From: Bacteroidota bacterium
Lineage (GTDB): Bacteria > Bacteroidota > Ignavibacteria > UBA10030 > UBA8401
DNA: 23,492 nt
NCBI GenBank assembly: GCA_023229405.1
Contig: JALNZH010000020.1
Coordinates: 1-23,492, forward strand
Direction: 5' to 3'
Shown one piece after another: positions 9,720 through 16,919 of the stretch. The notes beneath the pieces are model-generated. The model worked only from the letters and a program-made list of their open reading frames with translations, ran no database searches and was not told the origin of the DNA. Both the position numbers and the translations under genes were made by a program. Within the stretch, counting starts at the first letter, position 1. The number at the start of each line of letters is the position of its first letter.

Positions 9720-9797
9720 AAGGTCGGAGGTTCTACCGGAGGCACTCCTTCGGGGGGGAGGGGAATTCCCTTGCGTCCACAAAAGCTCCACACATTT
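9720..9797 (+). pseudogene. Corrupted second copy of the tRNA-Val 3' end
   Basis: From 9721 the sequence AGGTCGGAGGTTC copies the variable loop and 5' half of the T arm of the tRNA upstream. After about 26 foreign bases, GAATTCCCTTGCGTCC resembles the 3' half of the T arm and acceptor strand. The match continues past the tRNA end as ACAAAAGCTCC, against ACAAAAACTCC after the real gene. The interruption contains a hairpin (CCGGAGG/CCTTCGG, 9736-9753) and a GGGAATTCCC palindrome. No D or anticodon arm is recognisable, so it cannot be a functional tRNA. It may be an attachment-site scar or a partial tRNA duplication. Confidence 0.5.
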
Positions 9798-10045
9798 GAC
9801 TTCATTGAACTTCAAAAACAGTTAAGCATTAAATCATCAATTATATCTTTATAAAAACGATACAATACTTGTCCAAAATAAATCATAAAAGAGAAAAACT
9901 TATTCCTTCTTTTCTTGACAGGGTTCCGAAGGAATGCCGTCAATGTATAAAGATTTGGTCGGCACAAGAAAAGAAGCACAAGAACCACTTGCGAAATGTA
10001 ACGCGCGCGATGAATCCCGATCGCTCAATCCTCCTATATTTTGCT

Positions 10046-10089
10046 CCCTCCCACATCTCATCCAACACTGTAAGAAATGTAGGGGAGGG
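10046..10089. repeat. Imperfect inverted repeat (hairpin)
   Basis: CCCTCCCACAT (10046-10056) and ATGTAGGGGAGGG (10077-10089) are inverted copies differing by two extra bases, around a ~20-base loop. No T tract follows directly on the plus strand, although TTATTTTT comes soon after. It resembles the end of an intergenic palindromic element more than a terminator. Confidence 0.4.
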
Positions 10090-10330
10090 CTTATTTTTCT
10101 CAACATAACATATCTTCCATAAATCCACTTGTTTCGATAAATTTTTGTCAATAAGAGTTATATTTTTGGACAGCACTGAAACGATACAGTAAAATATTAA
10201 ATTTTAGATGGATTGATTGGTCCAAAAATCGAAGTAATTCACAAATTCTGTACTAGCAAATTATGCGCATATTGTTTTATTGAAACATTCAGTTTTCTTT
10301 TCAGGGACATTTTCCAATGTAAAATATCGC

Positions 10331-10361
10331 TTGCTGACGCTTAAATCCTTTCATACATTTG
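10331..10361 (+). promoter_or_regulatory. Putative Bacteroidota-type promoter of the S9 peptidase gene
   Basis: TACATTTG (10354-10361) fits the TAnnTTTG -7 box known for Bacteroidota housekeeping sigma factors. A TTG at 10331-10333 sits 20 bases upstream, close to the usual -33 spacing. Transcription would begin about 20 bases before the start codon, leaving a short leader with AAAGGA as ribosome binding site. Confidence 0.45.
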
Positions 10362-10388
10362 CACAGCAAATTATATTAAAGGAATTGC

Positions 10389-12581
10389 ATGAAATCTTAC
10401 GTATTCAAGGCACTTGTAACAGTTTTCATCACTGTCCTATTCGGCGTGGCGGGGGATAAAAGTTTATCAATCGACGATATCTTTGGTTCTACAAAATTCT
10501 TAACCCGTTCGTTGAAAGCAGTTCAGTGGATGAAGGATGGAAGGTCGTTTACATTTCTAGACACGGACACTGTATCTAAATCCATTGCAGTTTTTCAGAT
10601 GGAAGTAAAAACCGGAGTTCAGACAATGGTAGTTTCCGGTGCTTCATTGCAACTCTCTTCTGGCGATCCTGCTTTTCGTTTTTCTTCATATCAATGGTCT
10701 CCTGACGAAAAGTCCATATTGTTTGTATCTTCACCCCCAGAAAAACAATATCTCTCTCGAGTCACCCCTGCAGGTAATCTGTTTTTGTATACTATTACAA
10801 CAAAACAATTCATCAGAATAACAAATGTCGCTGTTCCTCAATACAATCAAAAGTTTTCCCCGGATAGCAAAATGATCGGTTTTGTTCGTGAGAATAATAT
10901 TTATTGCTACGATATTTTTTCTGGAAGTGAGAAGCAATTAACTATGGACGGGACGGAACACCGTATTAACGGAAAATTCGATTGGGTGTATGAAGAGGAA
11001 TTCGGAATATCGGATGGATGGAAGTGGTCACCGGACGGATCTAGAATTGCATATTGGCAATTGGACGAGCACCGGGTTCCTGAATATACTTTGACGGAAT
11101 GGGATTCAACGCACTTGAATCTTGTGACAATGCGATATCCAAAACCAGGTGATAAAAATTCCGTTGTAAAAATCGGAATGGTGGATCTTACATCTGGAAC
11201 GACAGAGTGGATCGATCTTGGAATGAATGATGACATCTATATCCCGCGCATGCAGTGGACCAATGAAAATACCGTGGTATCGTTTCAACGCTTGAATAGA
11301 GCACAAAACACAATCGAATTGATGTATTATAATGTCCTCACTAAATCGATCCGTGCAATTCTTAAAGAAACCAGTGATACGTGGGTAGAAGTCCATGATG
11401 ATTTACGATTTCTAAAAAATGGCACTTTCCTCTGGTCGTCAGAAAAAAACGGATACAATCATTTATATCATTATAAAAGCGATGGCACTCTGATAAATCA
11501 AATTACGAAAGGACAGTGGGATGTCGATGCGATGTATGGTATTGATGAAAAAAATGAGACTATATATTATACCTCTTCAGAACAATCTCCGATGGAACGA
11601 CACGTCTATTCCATTCGGTTGGATGGGAAGAAAAAACGTCAGCTCTCGGTTATTCCGGGAACGCACTCGGCTATTTTTTCTCCGACATTTGACAACTGTA
11701 TTGCTACCTTCAGTAGTGTAAGTTCGCCCCCAAAGATAACGATGAACAAAAATGATTGGACGGAGTTATTTTCTATTGAAAAAAACGAACTGCCAATACT
11801 CAAACAATACAAATTAGGAACCGTTTCATTTACCACGTTTACTACATCAGATGGCGTAGTATTGAATGCAAGCATAATAACGCCAGAAAAATTTGATTCG
11901 ACGAAACAGTATCCTGTTGTCGTTTATACTTATGGCGGGCCGGGTTCTCAAGTAGTAAAAAATGCCTGGGGCGGAAGTTATTATCTATGGCATTCGCTTC
12001 TGGCAGAAAAAGGATATCTGATTTTTATGGTGGATAATCGCGGAACAGGTGCCCGTGGAGTCGCATTCAAAAAGATTATATATAAAAAATTAGGAAAGTG
12101 GGAACTAAATGATCAAATAGAAGGGGCAAAATATCTCGCTTCATTGTCATTTGTTGATAAAAACAGGATCGGAATATGGGGCTGGAGTTATGGAGGTTAC
12201 ATGTCTAGTATGGCTATTTTAGTTGGATCCGATTATTTTCGGTCGGCAATTGCAGTTGCTCCGGTAACCCATTGGAAATTTTATGATACTATTTATTCCG
12301 AACGATTTATGGGGACACCAGAAAATAACCCGGAAGGATTTACCGAAAGCGCTCCGTTAAATTACGCAGACAAACTAAAAGGGCGGTTTTTACTCATTCA
12401 TGGTACCAGTGACGATAATGTCCATTTTCAAAATTCAGCAACACTGGTTTCAGCACTACAACAGTCAAAAAAACAGTTTACAACAATGTTTTACCCTAAC
12501 AAAAACCATGGGATCGGTGGGACTACTACAAAAATACATCTCTTTTCGCTTATGACAGACTTTTTACTGGAGAATTTATAG
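10389..12581 (+). CDS. Exported S9 family dipeptidyl-peptidase IV-like serine peptidase
   Basis: The 730-residue product matches the usual DPP-IV length. Residues 1-22 look like a Sec signal peptide (basic start, hydrophobic core ending GVAG, no lipobox cysteine), so it acts in the periplasm or outside. An eight-bladed propeller domain (about 70-480) contains DWVYEEEF, whose glutamates (E203/E204) correspond to the pair that binds the substrate N-terminus in human DPP4. The C-terminal alpha/beta-hydrolase domain holds the triad: Ser600 in GWSYGG, Asp675 in HGTSDDNVHF and His707 in NHGI. The family removes N-terminal dipeptides, usually after Pro or Ala. The ATG at 10389 is preceded by AAAGGA at suitable spacing. 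It stands alone between intergenic DNA and a terminator, suggesting a monocistronic unit for peptide scavenging. The exact substrate preference is not visible. Confidence 0.93.
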   Translation: MKSYVFKALVTVFITVLFGVAGDKSLSIDDIFGSTKFLTRSLKAVQWMKDGRSFTFLDTDTVSKSIAVFQMEVKTGVQTMVVSGASLQLSSGDPAFRFSSYQWSPDEKSILFVSSPPEKQYLSRVTPAGNLFLYTITTKQFIRITNVAVPQYNQKFSPDSKMIGFVRENNIYCYDIFSGSEKQLTMDGTEHRINGKFDWVYEEEFGISDGWKWSPDGSRIAYWQLDEHRVPEYTLTEWDSTHLNLVTMRYPKPGDKNSVVKIGMVDLTSGTTEWIDLGMNDDIYIPRMQWTNENTVVSFQRLNRAQNTIELMYYNVLTKSIRAILKETSDTWVEVHDDLRFLKNGTFLWSSEKNGYNHLYHYKSDGTLINQITKGQWDVDAMYGIDEKNETIYYTSSEQSPMERHVYSIRLDGKKKRQLSVIPGTHSAIFSPTFDNCIATFSSVSSPPKITMNKNDWTELFSIEKNELPILKQYKLGTVSFTTFTTSDGVVLNASIITPEKFDSTKQYPVVVYTYGGPGSQVVKNAWGGSYYLWHSLLAEKGYLIFMVDNRGTGARGVAFKKIIYKKLGKWELNDQIEGAKYLASLSFVDKNRIGIWGWSYGGYMSSMAILVGSDYFRSAIAVAPVTHWKFYDTIYSERFMGTPENNPEGFTESAPLNYADKLKGRFLLIHGTSDDNVHFQNSATLVSALQQSKKQFTTMFYPNKNHGIGGTTTKIHLFSLMTDFLLENL

Positions 12582-12642
12582 CCATTTTATTGCATTTTGT
12601 GGCATTTTTCGCTAACTTTATGTGCAAGTTCAATGATCCTTG

Positions 12643-12677
12643 AAATCGGAGATTGCAGTATTCTCCGATTTTTTTTT
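12643..12677 (+). terminator. Strong terminator hairpin between the peptidase gene and thrS
   Basis: AAATCGGAGA pairs perfectly with TCTCCGATTT around a 9-base loop and is followed by nine consecutive T. It lies about 60 bases after the peptidase stop and only 10 bases before the thrS start, so it could end peptidase transcription, attenuate thrS, or both. The other ~60 bases of the gap show nothing definite. Confidence 0.85.
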
Positions 12678-12687
12678 ATAGCGTACA

Positions 12688-14607
12688 ATGCCGAATATTA
12701 AAATTACATTCCCAGACGGTGCAATAAAAAAATTCCCGCAAGGAAGCACCGGATTACAAATAACGGAAAGCATCAGCAATTCTTTAGCGAAAAAAGCCCT
12801 TGCAATCTCGGTGAACGAAGAAGTATGGGATTTAAATCGATCTATCGCCGTTGATGCTGCAATTAAAATTCTTACGTGGGACAACGAAGAAGGTAAGTCT
12901 ACGTACTGGCATAGCTCTGCACATCTAATGGCTGAGGCAATTGAATCGGTATTTCCCGGGACAAAATTTGGGATTGGTCCTTCGATTGAAAACGGTTTTT
13001 ATTACGACATTGATATGGGAGATCATTCGCTCACAGCGGAAGATCTGAAGGCGTTAGAAGAAAAAATGTCGGAATTTTCCAAACGTGATGTTCCTTTCCA
13101 ACGTAAAGAAGTTCGATGGGAAGAAGCCGTCGCGTTTTTTACTGAGAAAGGCGATCCCTATAAACTGGAACTGCTGGATGAATTTAAAGGACAGCAGATC
13201 AGTCTGTATCATCAAGGAAATTTTACCGACCTATGTTATGGTCCGCATATTCCTTCGACCGGCCGAATTAAATTTGTAAAATTGCTGAGTATCGCAGGTG
13301 CGTATTGGCGCGGCAGCGAGAAGAATAAAATGCTCCAACGCATTTATGGCATCACGTTTCCAACAAAACAGGAATTGGACGATTACCTGTTTAGAATTGA
13401 AGAAGCAAAACGCAGGGATCATAGAAAACTTGGTGCGGAGCTGGAATTGTTTATGCTGAGTCCGAAAGTCGGCGGCGGTTTACCAATCTGGCTTCCCAAA
13501 GGGACAATTGTTCGGGAAAATCTCGAAAACTTTTTACGGGATGAACAGCGTAAGCGCGGGTATCAATCGGTCATCACTCCGCATATTGGAAATTTGGAAT
13601 TGTACAAAACATCGGGGCACTATCCGTATTACAAGGATAGTCAATTTGCTCCGATTACGATGGAAGACGGTGAACAATTTCTGCTGAAGCCAATGAATTG
13701 TCCGCACCATCATCAGATCTATGCTTCAAAACCTCGTTCATACCGTGATCTGCCTGTACGTCTGGCCGAATTTGGAACTGTGTATCGATATGAACAGTCG
13801 GGTGAATTAAATGGGTTAACACGCGTTCGAGGATTTACACAGGATGACGCTCATATTTATTGTGCACATGACCAGTTGAAACAAGAGATAAAAAATACAG
13901 TTGAATTAACACAACTGGTTTTTTCTACGTTCGATATGCAGGTGACCACCCGTTTGTCATATCGTGACGAAAAGAATGTGGATAAATACGGCGGCGACGC
14001 AAAATTTTGGGAACAGGCGCAGCGTGAGATTAAAGAAGTCGCTGATGAAATGAAGCTGAACTATTTCATCGGAATCGGCGAGGCGTCGTTCTACGGTCCG
14101 AAGATCGACTTTATGGTAAAAGACGCTATCGGACGGACATGGCAATTGGGTACAGTGCAAGTGGATTATGTGATGCCAGAACGGTTTCAACTGGAATATA
14201 TCGGTGCAGACGGACAAAAACATCGTCCGGTAATCATTCACCGAGCTCCGTTTGGTTCAATGGAGCGATTCGTAGGATTGTTGATCGAACATTATGCAGG
14301 TGATTTTCCTCTCTGGCTTGCTCCGGTGCAGGCAGTCGTGCTTCCGATTACGGACGCGCAGATCGAATATGCCCAGAGTGTTGCGGCCGCGATGAATGAA
14401 AAAGGTCTGCGTGTTGAAGTGGATATTCGGAATGAAAAAATCGGCTATAAAATCAGGGAACACGAAGTAAAAAAAGTGCCGTATATGCTGGTAGTTGGTG
14501 AAAAGGAACGCACGGCCAATTCCGTCTCAGTCCGTCAGCATAAAAAAGGTGATATCGGTGTGCTGACAATAGACGAAGTTCTTCAGAAATTATTGGCAGA
14601 AATTTAG
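12688..14607 (+). CDS. thrS: Threonine--tRNA ligase
   Basis: Class II synthetase that charges tRNA-Thr in the cytoplasm. The 639 residues fit the family. An N-terminal TGS domain (about 1-62) precedes the second additional (editing) domain with the H75-xxx-H79 pair in HSSAH, plus C183 and H187 in DLCYGPH. These match the site that removes mischarged serine. The catalytic core (about 245-535) has the zinc ligands Cys338 (MNCPHH), His389 (DDAHIY) and His518 (HRAPFGSMER). The C-terminal anticodon-binding domain ends at LLAEI. The ATG is chosen because MPNIKITFPDG is the normal TGS start. No Shine-Dalgarno sequence is present in the T-rich stretch before it. It heads the thrS-infC-rpmI-rplT-pheS-pheT order, also seen in enterobacteria. 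Confidence 0.97.
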   Translation: MPNIKITFPDGAIKKFPQGSTGLQITESISNSLAKKALAISVNEEVWDLNRSIAVDAAIKILTWDNEEGKSTYWHSSAHLMAEAIESVFPGTKFGIGPSIENGFYYDIDMGDHSLTAEDLKALEEKMSEFSKRDVPFQRKEVRWEEAVAFFTEKGDPYKLELLDEFKGQQISLYHQGNFTDLCYGPHIPSTGRIKFVKLLSIAGAYWRGSEKNKMLQRIYGITFPTKQELDDYLFRIEEAKRRDHRKLGAELELFMLSPKVGGGLPIWLPKGTIVRENLENFLRDEQRKRGYQSVITPHIGNLELYKTSGHYPYYKDSQFAPITMEDGEQFLLKPMNCPHHHQIYASKPRSYRDLPVRLAEFGTVYRYEQSGELNGLTRVRGFTQDDAHIYCAHDQLKQEIKNTVELTQLVFSTFDMQVTTRLSYRDEKNVDKYGGDAKFWEQAQREIKEVADEMKLNYFIGIGEASFYGPKIDFMVKDAIGRTWQLGTVQVDYVMPERFQLEYIGADGQKHRPVIIHRAPFGSMERFVGLLIEHYAGDFPLWLAPVQAVVLPITDAQIEYAQSVAAAMNEKGLRVEVDIRNEKIGYKIREHEVKKVPYMLVVGEKERTANSVSVRQHKKGDIGVLTIDEVLQKLLAEI

Positions 14608-14635
14608 TATATTTCAGCACGAAATCATTAACAGT

Positions 14636-14651
14636 AGGAGAAAAGCTTATT
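14636..14651 (+). promoter_or_regulatory. Ribosome binding site and AUU start codon of infC
   Basis: AGGAG (14636-14640) lies 8 bases before ATT (14649-14651). Translation from this ATT gives the canonical IF3 N-terminus KEKRPRINEEIR. The first in-frame GTG or ATG (14703) would remove the first 18 residues of the N-terminal domain. AUU initiation of infC is known from E. coli, where IF3 discriminates against its own start codon and so represses itself. Confidence 0.85.
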
Positions 14652-15221
14652 AAAGAAAAACGACCTCGTATTAACGAAGAGATCCGCGGTGATATTATCC
14701 GCGTGATCGAAGACGGCGGCGGACAAGTAGGAGTCATGTCTCCTCGGGAAGCATTAGTAATAGCCGTTCAAAAAGGAAAAGATCTTATTGAAGTTGTGCC
14801 GAATGCAAATCCTCCGGTCTGTAAGATCATGGATTTCGGTAAGTTCAAATATGAGATCCAAAAGAAAGAAAAGCTGCAGAAGAAGCATCAGCATGTTTCC
14901 CAATTGAAGGAATTACGTTTCCATCCAAATACCGACACACATGATTTCGATTTTAAGACAAAACATGCCATCAGATTCCTTGAAGAAGGTGATAAAGTAA
15001 AAGCGACCGTAATTTTTAAAGGTCGCGAAGTGGCGTATAAAGAACAGGGAGAAATTCTGCTGAGGGAACTGACGGAAAAATTAGCGATGTATTCCAAGGT
15101 GGACCAGCCTCCTAAAATGGAAGGTCGGTACATGATCATGATTTTTACGCCGGATAAAACGGCGAAAGCTAGAGTTGAAAAATTAAAACAAGAACAAGAA
15201 AAAGCACAAGCACAATCATAA
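14649..15221 (+). CDS. infC: Translation initiation factor IF-3 (AUU start)
   Basis: A 190-residue protein with the two IF3 domains: the N-terminal domain (about 5-75, with RPRINEEIR, GVMS and the CKIMDFGKFKYE signature) and the C-terminal domain (about 83-170, with KELRF, HDFDFK, DKVKATVIFKGRE), joined by a lysine-rich linker. IF3 binds the 30S subunit, prevents premature 50S joining and checks the start codon and initiator tRNA. It begins 41 bases after thrS and is followed by rpmI after 14 bases. A start at the in-frame GTG 14703 would yield 172 residues and is unlikely. The rare AUU start with a strong SD points to autoregulation, which is inferred from the E. coli precedent. Confidence 0.95.
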   Translation: MKEKRPRINEEIRGDIIRVIEDGGGQVGVMSPREALVIAVQKGKDLIEVVPNANPPVCKIMDFGKFKYEIQKKEKLQKKHQHVSQLKELRFHPNTDTHDFDFKTKHAIRFLEEGDKVKATVIFKGREVAYKEQGEILLRELTEKLAMYSKVDQPPKMEGRYMIMIFTPDKTAKARVEKLKQEQEKAQAQS

Positions 15222-15235
15222 ATTAAGGTATTGAT

Positions 15236-15427
15236 ATGCCAAAGATGAAATCACATAGAGGAGCACGTAAAACGTTCGGCCTCACCTCTTCAGGTAAGAT
15301 TAAACGGCGCAAGATGAATCGTAGCCATATTTTGACAAGCAAATCGACAAAACGCAAGCGCGGCCTGCGCAAACCGGGATTGGTCTCAAAAGCTGACTCA
15401 AAGAAGATCAAAATGTTGTTGTTGTAA
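15236..15427 (+). CDS. rpmI: 50S ribosomal protein L35
   Basis: A 63-residue, strongly basic protein with the L35 hallmarks PKMKSHRGARKTF near the N-terminus, KIKRRKMNRSHIL in the middle, and KRKRGLRK. The length is normal for bacteria. It is a structural protein of the large subunit. It lies 14 bases after infC, so it is almost surely in the same transcript. AAGG at 15225-15228 may serve as the ribosome binding site. Confidence 0.97.
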   Translation: MPKMKSHRGARKTFGLTSSGKIKRRKMNRSHILTSKSTKRKRGLRKPGLVSKADSKKIKMLLL

Positions 15428-15475
15428 ACTGTAATTCACCGTTCCATTCATTAAACACATAGGAGAAGAGCAACT

Positions 15476-15823
15476 ATGCCTCGTTCGCAAAATAAAGTTG
15501 CCTCCCATCGCCGTCGCAAGCGTATTTTAGCGCAAGCGAAAGGTTACTGGGGTGCGAGAAGTAAACTGATCACCATTGCAAAGCATCATTTAGATAAAGG
15601 GATGCAATATGCCTACCGTGATCGTAAAGCAAAAAAACGAACATACCGTCAATTGTGGATTGCGCGTATTAACGCCGCTGCCCGTATGCATGGTATTACC
15701 TACTCAAAGCTTATTGCCGGTTTGAACAAAAAAGAAGTGAACATCAATCGTAAGGTGTTAGCTGAACTTGCTGTACATAATCCGGAAGCATTTGCAGAGA
15801 TTGTAAACTTTGTTAAAGCGTAA
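15476..15823 (+). CDS. rplT: 50S ribosomal protein L20
   Basis: A 115-residue basic protein with the L20 signatures KRILAQAKGYWGARS, YAYRDRKAKKR and LWIARINAA. It binds 23S rRNA early in 50S assembly. The start is supported by AGGAG at 15461-15465. In E. coli and Bacillus L20 represses its own operon. I see no leader here that I could call an L20 binding site; the 48-base gap to rpmI shows nothing obvious. A terminator follows immediately. Confidence 0.97.
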   Translation: MPRSQNKVASHRRRKRILAQAKGYWGARSKLITIAKHHLDKGMQYAYRDRKAKKRTYRQLWIARINAAARMHGITYSKLIAGLNKKEVNINRKVLAELAVHNPEAFAEIVNFVKA

Positions 15824-15829
15824 TTTAAA

Positions 15830-15877
15830 AACTTCTCATCGCGGTTTTAAAAAACAGCGGTGGGGAGTTTTTTATTT
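15830..15877 (+). terminator. Terminator after rplT
   Basis: A 13-bp stem with three G-U pairs joins 15830-15842 (AACTTCTCATCGC) to 15857-15869 (GCGGTGGGGAGTT). A T-run of six, then ATTTT, follows. It closes the thrS-rplT unit, while its downstream edge is only ~19 bases from the pheS start. Confidence 0.8.
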
Positions 15878-15895
15878 TAACGATATCGGATATCT

Positions 15896-16909
15896 ATGCT
15901 TGACCAGACAATAAAAGAGATTCGTTCGGAAATTGACGCACTGTTGCCGACAATCACCACAAACGATCAGTTGGAACAGTTCCGCATCACCTATCTTTCC
16001 CGTAGTGGTAGAATCGCTTCATTATATGAATCGCTAAAATCGGTACCGAAGGAACAAAAACCGCAATTCGGACAATTGATTAACGCAATTAAACAAGAAA
16101 CTGAATCGCGATTTGAAAGCGTTAAAACAACACTCCAGTCTTCAACAACTCGACAAGCATCCGATGTAGACCTAACATTACCAGGTAGAATGCTCCCGAA
16201 AGGTACTCGACACCCCATTACCCGAACTATGGAAGAGATGAAGAATATCTTCGTTTCGATGGGATTTGGTATCGTGTACGGCCCGGAAATTGAGGATGAA
16301 TACCATAATTTTGAGGCGTTAAATTTTGCGAAAAATCATCCTGCAAGAGATATGCAAGATACCTTTTTCGTGAAAGAAGATGTTGTACTTCGCACTCATA
16401 CCACTCCCGTGCAGATTCGTGTAATGAAAAATCGTCCTTTACCGCTGCGAGTCATCATGCCGGGGAGGGTATACCGGAATGAAGCAGTTAGTGCACGTAG
16501 TAATTATTTCTTTCATCAGGTAGACGGCCTGTACGTCGATACAAATGTTTCATTTGCCGATTTGAAGGGTACACTGGTTACCTTCGCAAAAAATTTCTAT
16601 GGAAATGACATTAAATATCGTTTCCGGCCAAGTTATTTTCCCTTCACTGAACCAAGCCTGGAAATGGATATCACCTGTTTCCTCTGCAAGGGGAAAGGAT
16701 GCCGTATCTGTAAACACACAGGATGGCTGGAAGTGCTTGGTGCAGGAATGGTCCACCCGAATGTGCTCCGCAATTGCGGACATGATCCGGAGAAGTATTC
16801 AGGATATGCCTTTGGAATGGGAGTTGATAGGATATCCTTGTTAAGATATGGAATTGATGATATTCGGATCTTTTTTGAAAATGATGTTCGATTTCTAAAT
16901 CAGTTTTAG
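15896..16909 (+). CDS. pheS: Phenylalanine--tRNA ligase alpha subunit
   Basis: Catalytic subunit of the alpha2-beta2 PheRS. The 337 residues have an N-terminal coiled-coil region that contacts tRNA (about 1-90) and a class II catalytic core: GTRHPITRTMEE, motif 2 around GRVYRNEAVSARS, FFHQVDGLYVD, and motif 3 in GFAFGMG-like SGYAFGMGVDR with the C-terminal YGIDDIR. Cys261, Cys264, Cys269 and Cys272 form a CxxC-x4-CxxC knuckle that many bacterial PheS proteins share. The ATG at 15896 gives the expected N-terminus but has no visible SD. It precedes pheT by 10 bases. Confidence 0.97.
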   Translation: MLDQTIKEIRSEIDALLPTITTNDQLEQFRITYLSRSGRIASLYESLKSVPKEQKPQFGQLINAIKQETESRFESVKTTLQSSTTRQASDVDLTLPGRMLPKGTRHPITRTMEEMKNIFVSMGFGIVYGPEIEDEYHNFEALNFAKNHPARDMQDTFFVKEDVVLRTHTTPVQIRVMKNRPLPLRVIMPGRVYRNEAVSARSNYFFHQVDGLYVDTNVSFADLKGTLVTFAKNFYGNDIKYRFRPSYFPFTEPSLEMDITCFLCKGKGCRICKHTGWLEVLGAGMVHPNVLRNCGHDPEKYSGYAFGMGVDRISLLRYGIDDIRIFFENDVRFLNQF

Positions 16910-16919
16910 TGAAGTTCGT

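Larger units (their letters stand above)
9573..10388. other. 0.8-kb intergenic region without a credible gene
   Basis: Both strands contain only short open frames with no family resemblance and no convincing ribosome binding site. The contents I can name are the partial tRNA copy (9720-9797), a GC-richer block with small hairpins (about 9915-10090, including GCGAT/ATCGC at 10007-10024), and an AT-rich stretch (10090-10320) leading to the promoter of the peptidase gene. Confidence 0.6.

Noticed and set aside
9566..9784. The tRNA end repeats as borders of a present genomic island
   Set aside because: Only about 200 bases separate them and no integrase or cargo gene lies between or next to them; at most it is a scar.
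9645..9854. Plus-strand 69-residue frame in the intergenic region
   Set aside because: It runs through the corrupted tRNA end, has a low-complexity glycine/arginine stretch caused by the G-run and no family resemblance.
10144..10168. TTTG ... TATTTTTG as a second promoter
   Set aside because: The spacing between the boxes is only 13 bases, too short, and the target gene is over 200 bases away.
9869..10176. Several overlapping 60-83-residue frames on both strands
   Set aside because: All overlap the hairpin-rich block, lack ribosome binding sites and have unlike compositions; they look like chance frames in a non-coding repeat.
12582..12687. T-box riboswitch upstream of thrS
   Set aside because: The gap is only ~105 bases and I see no T-box sequence or specifier loop; only the terminator hairpin is clear.
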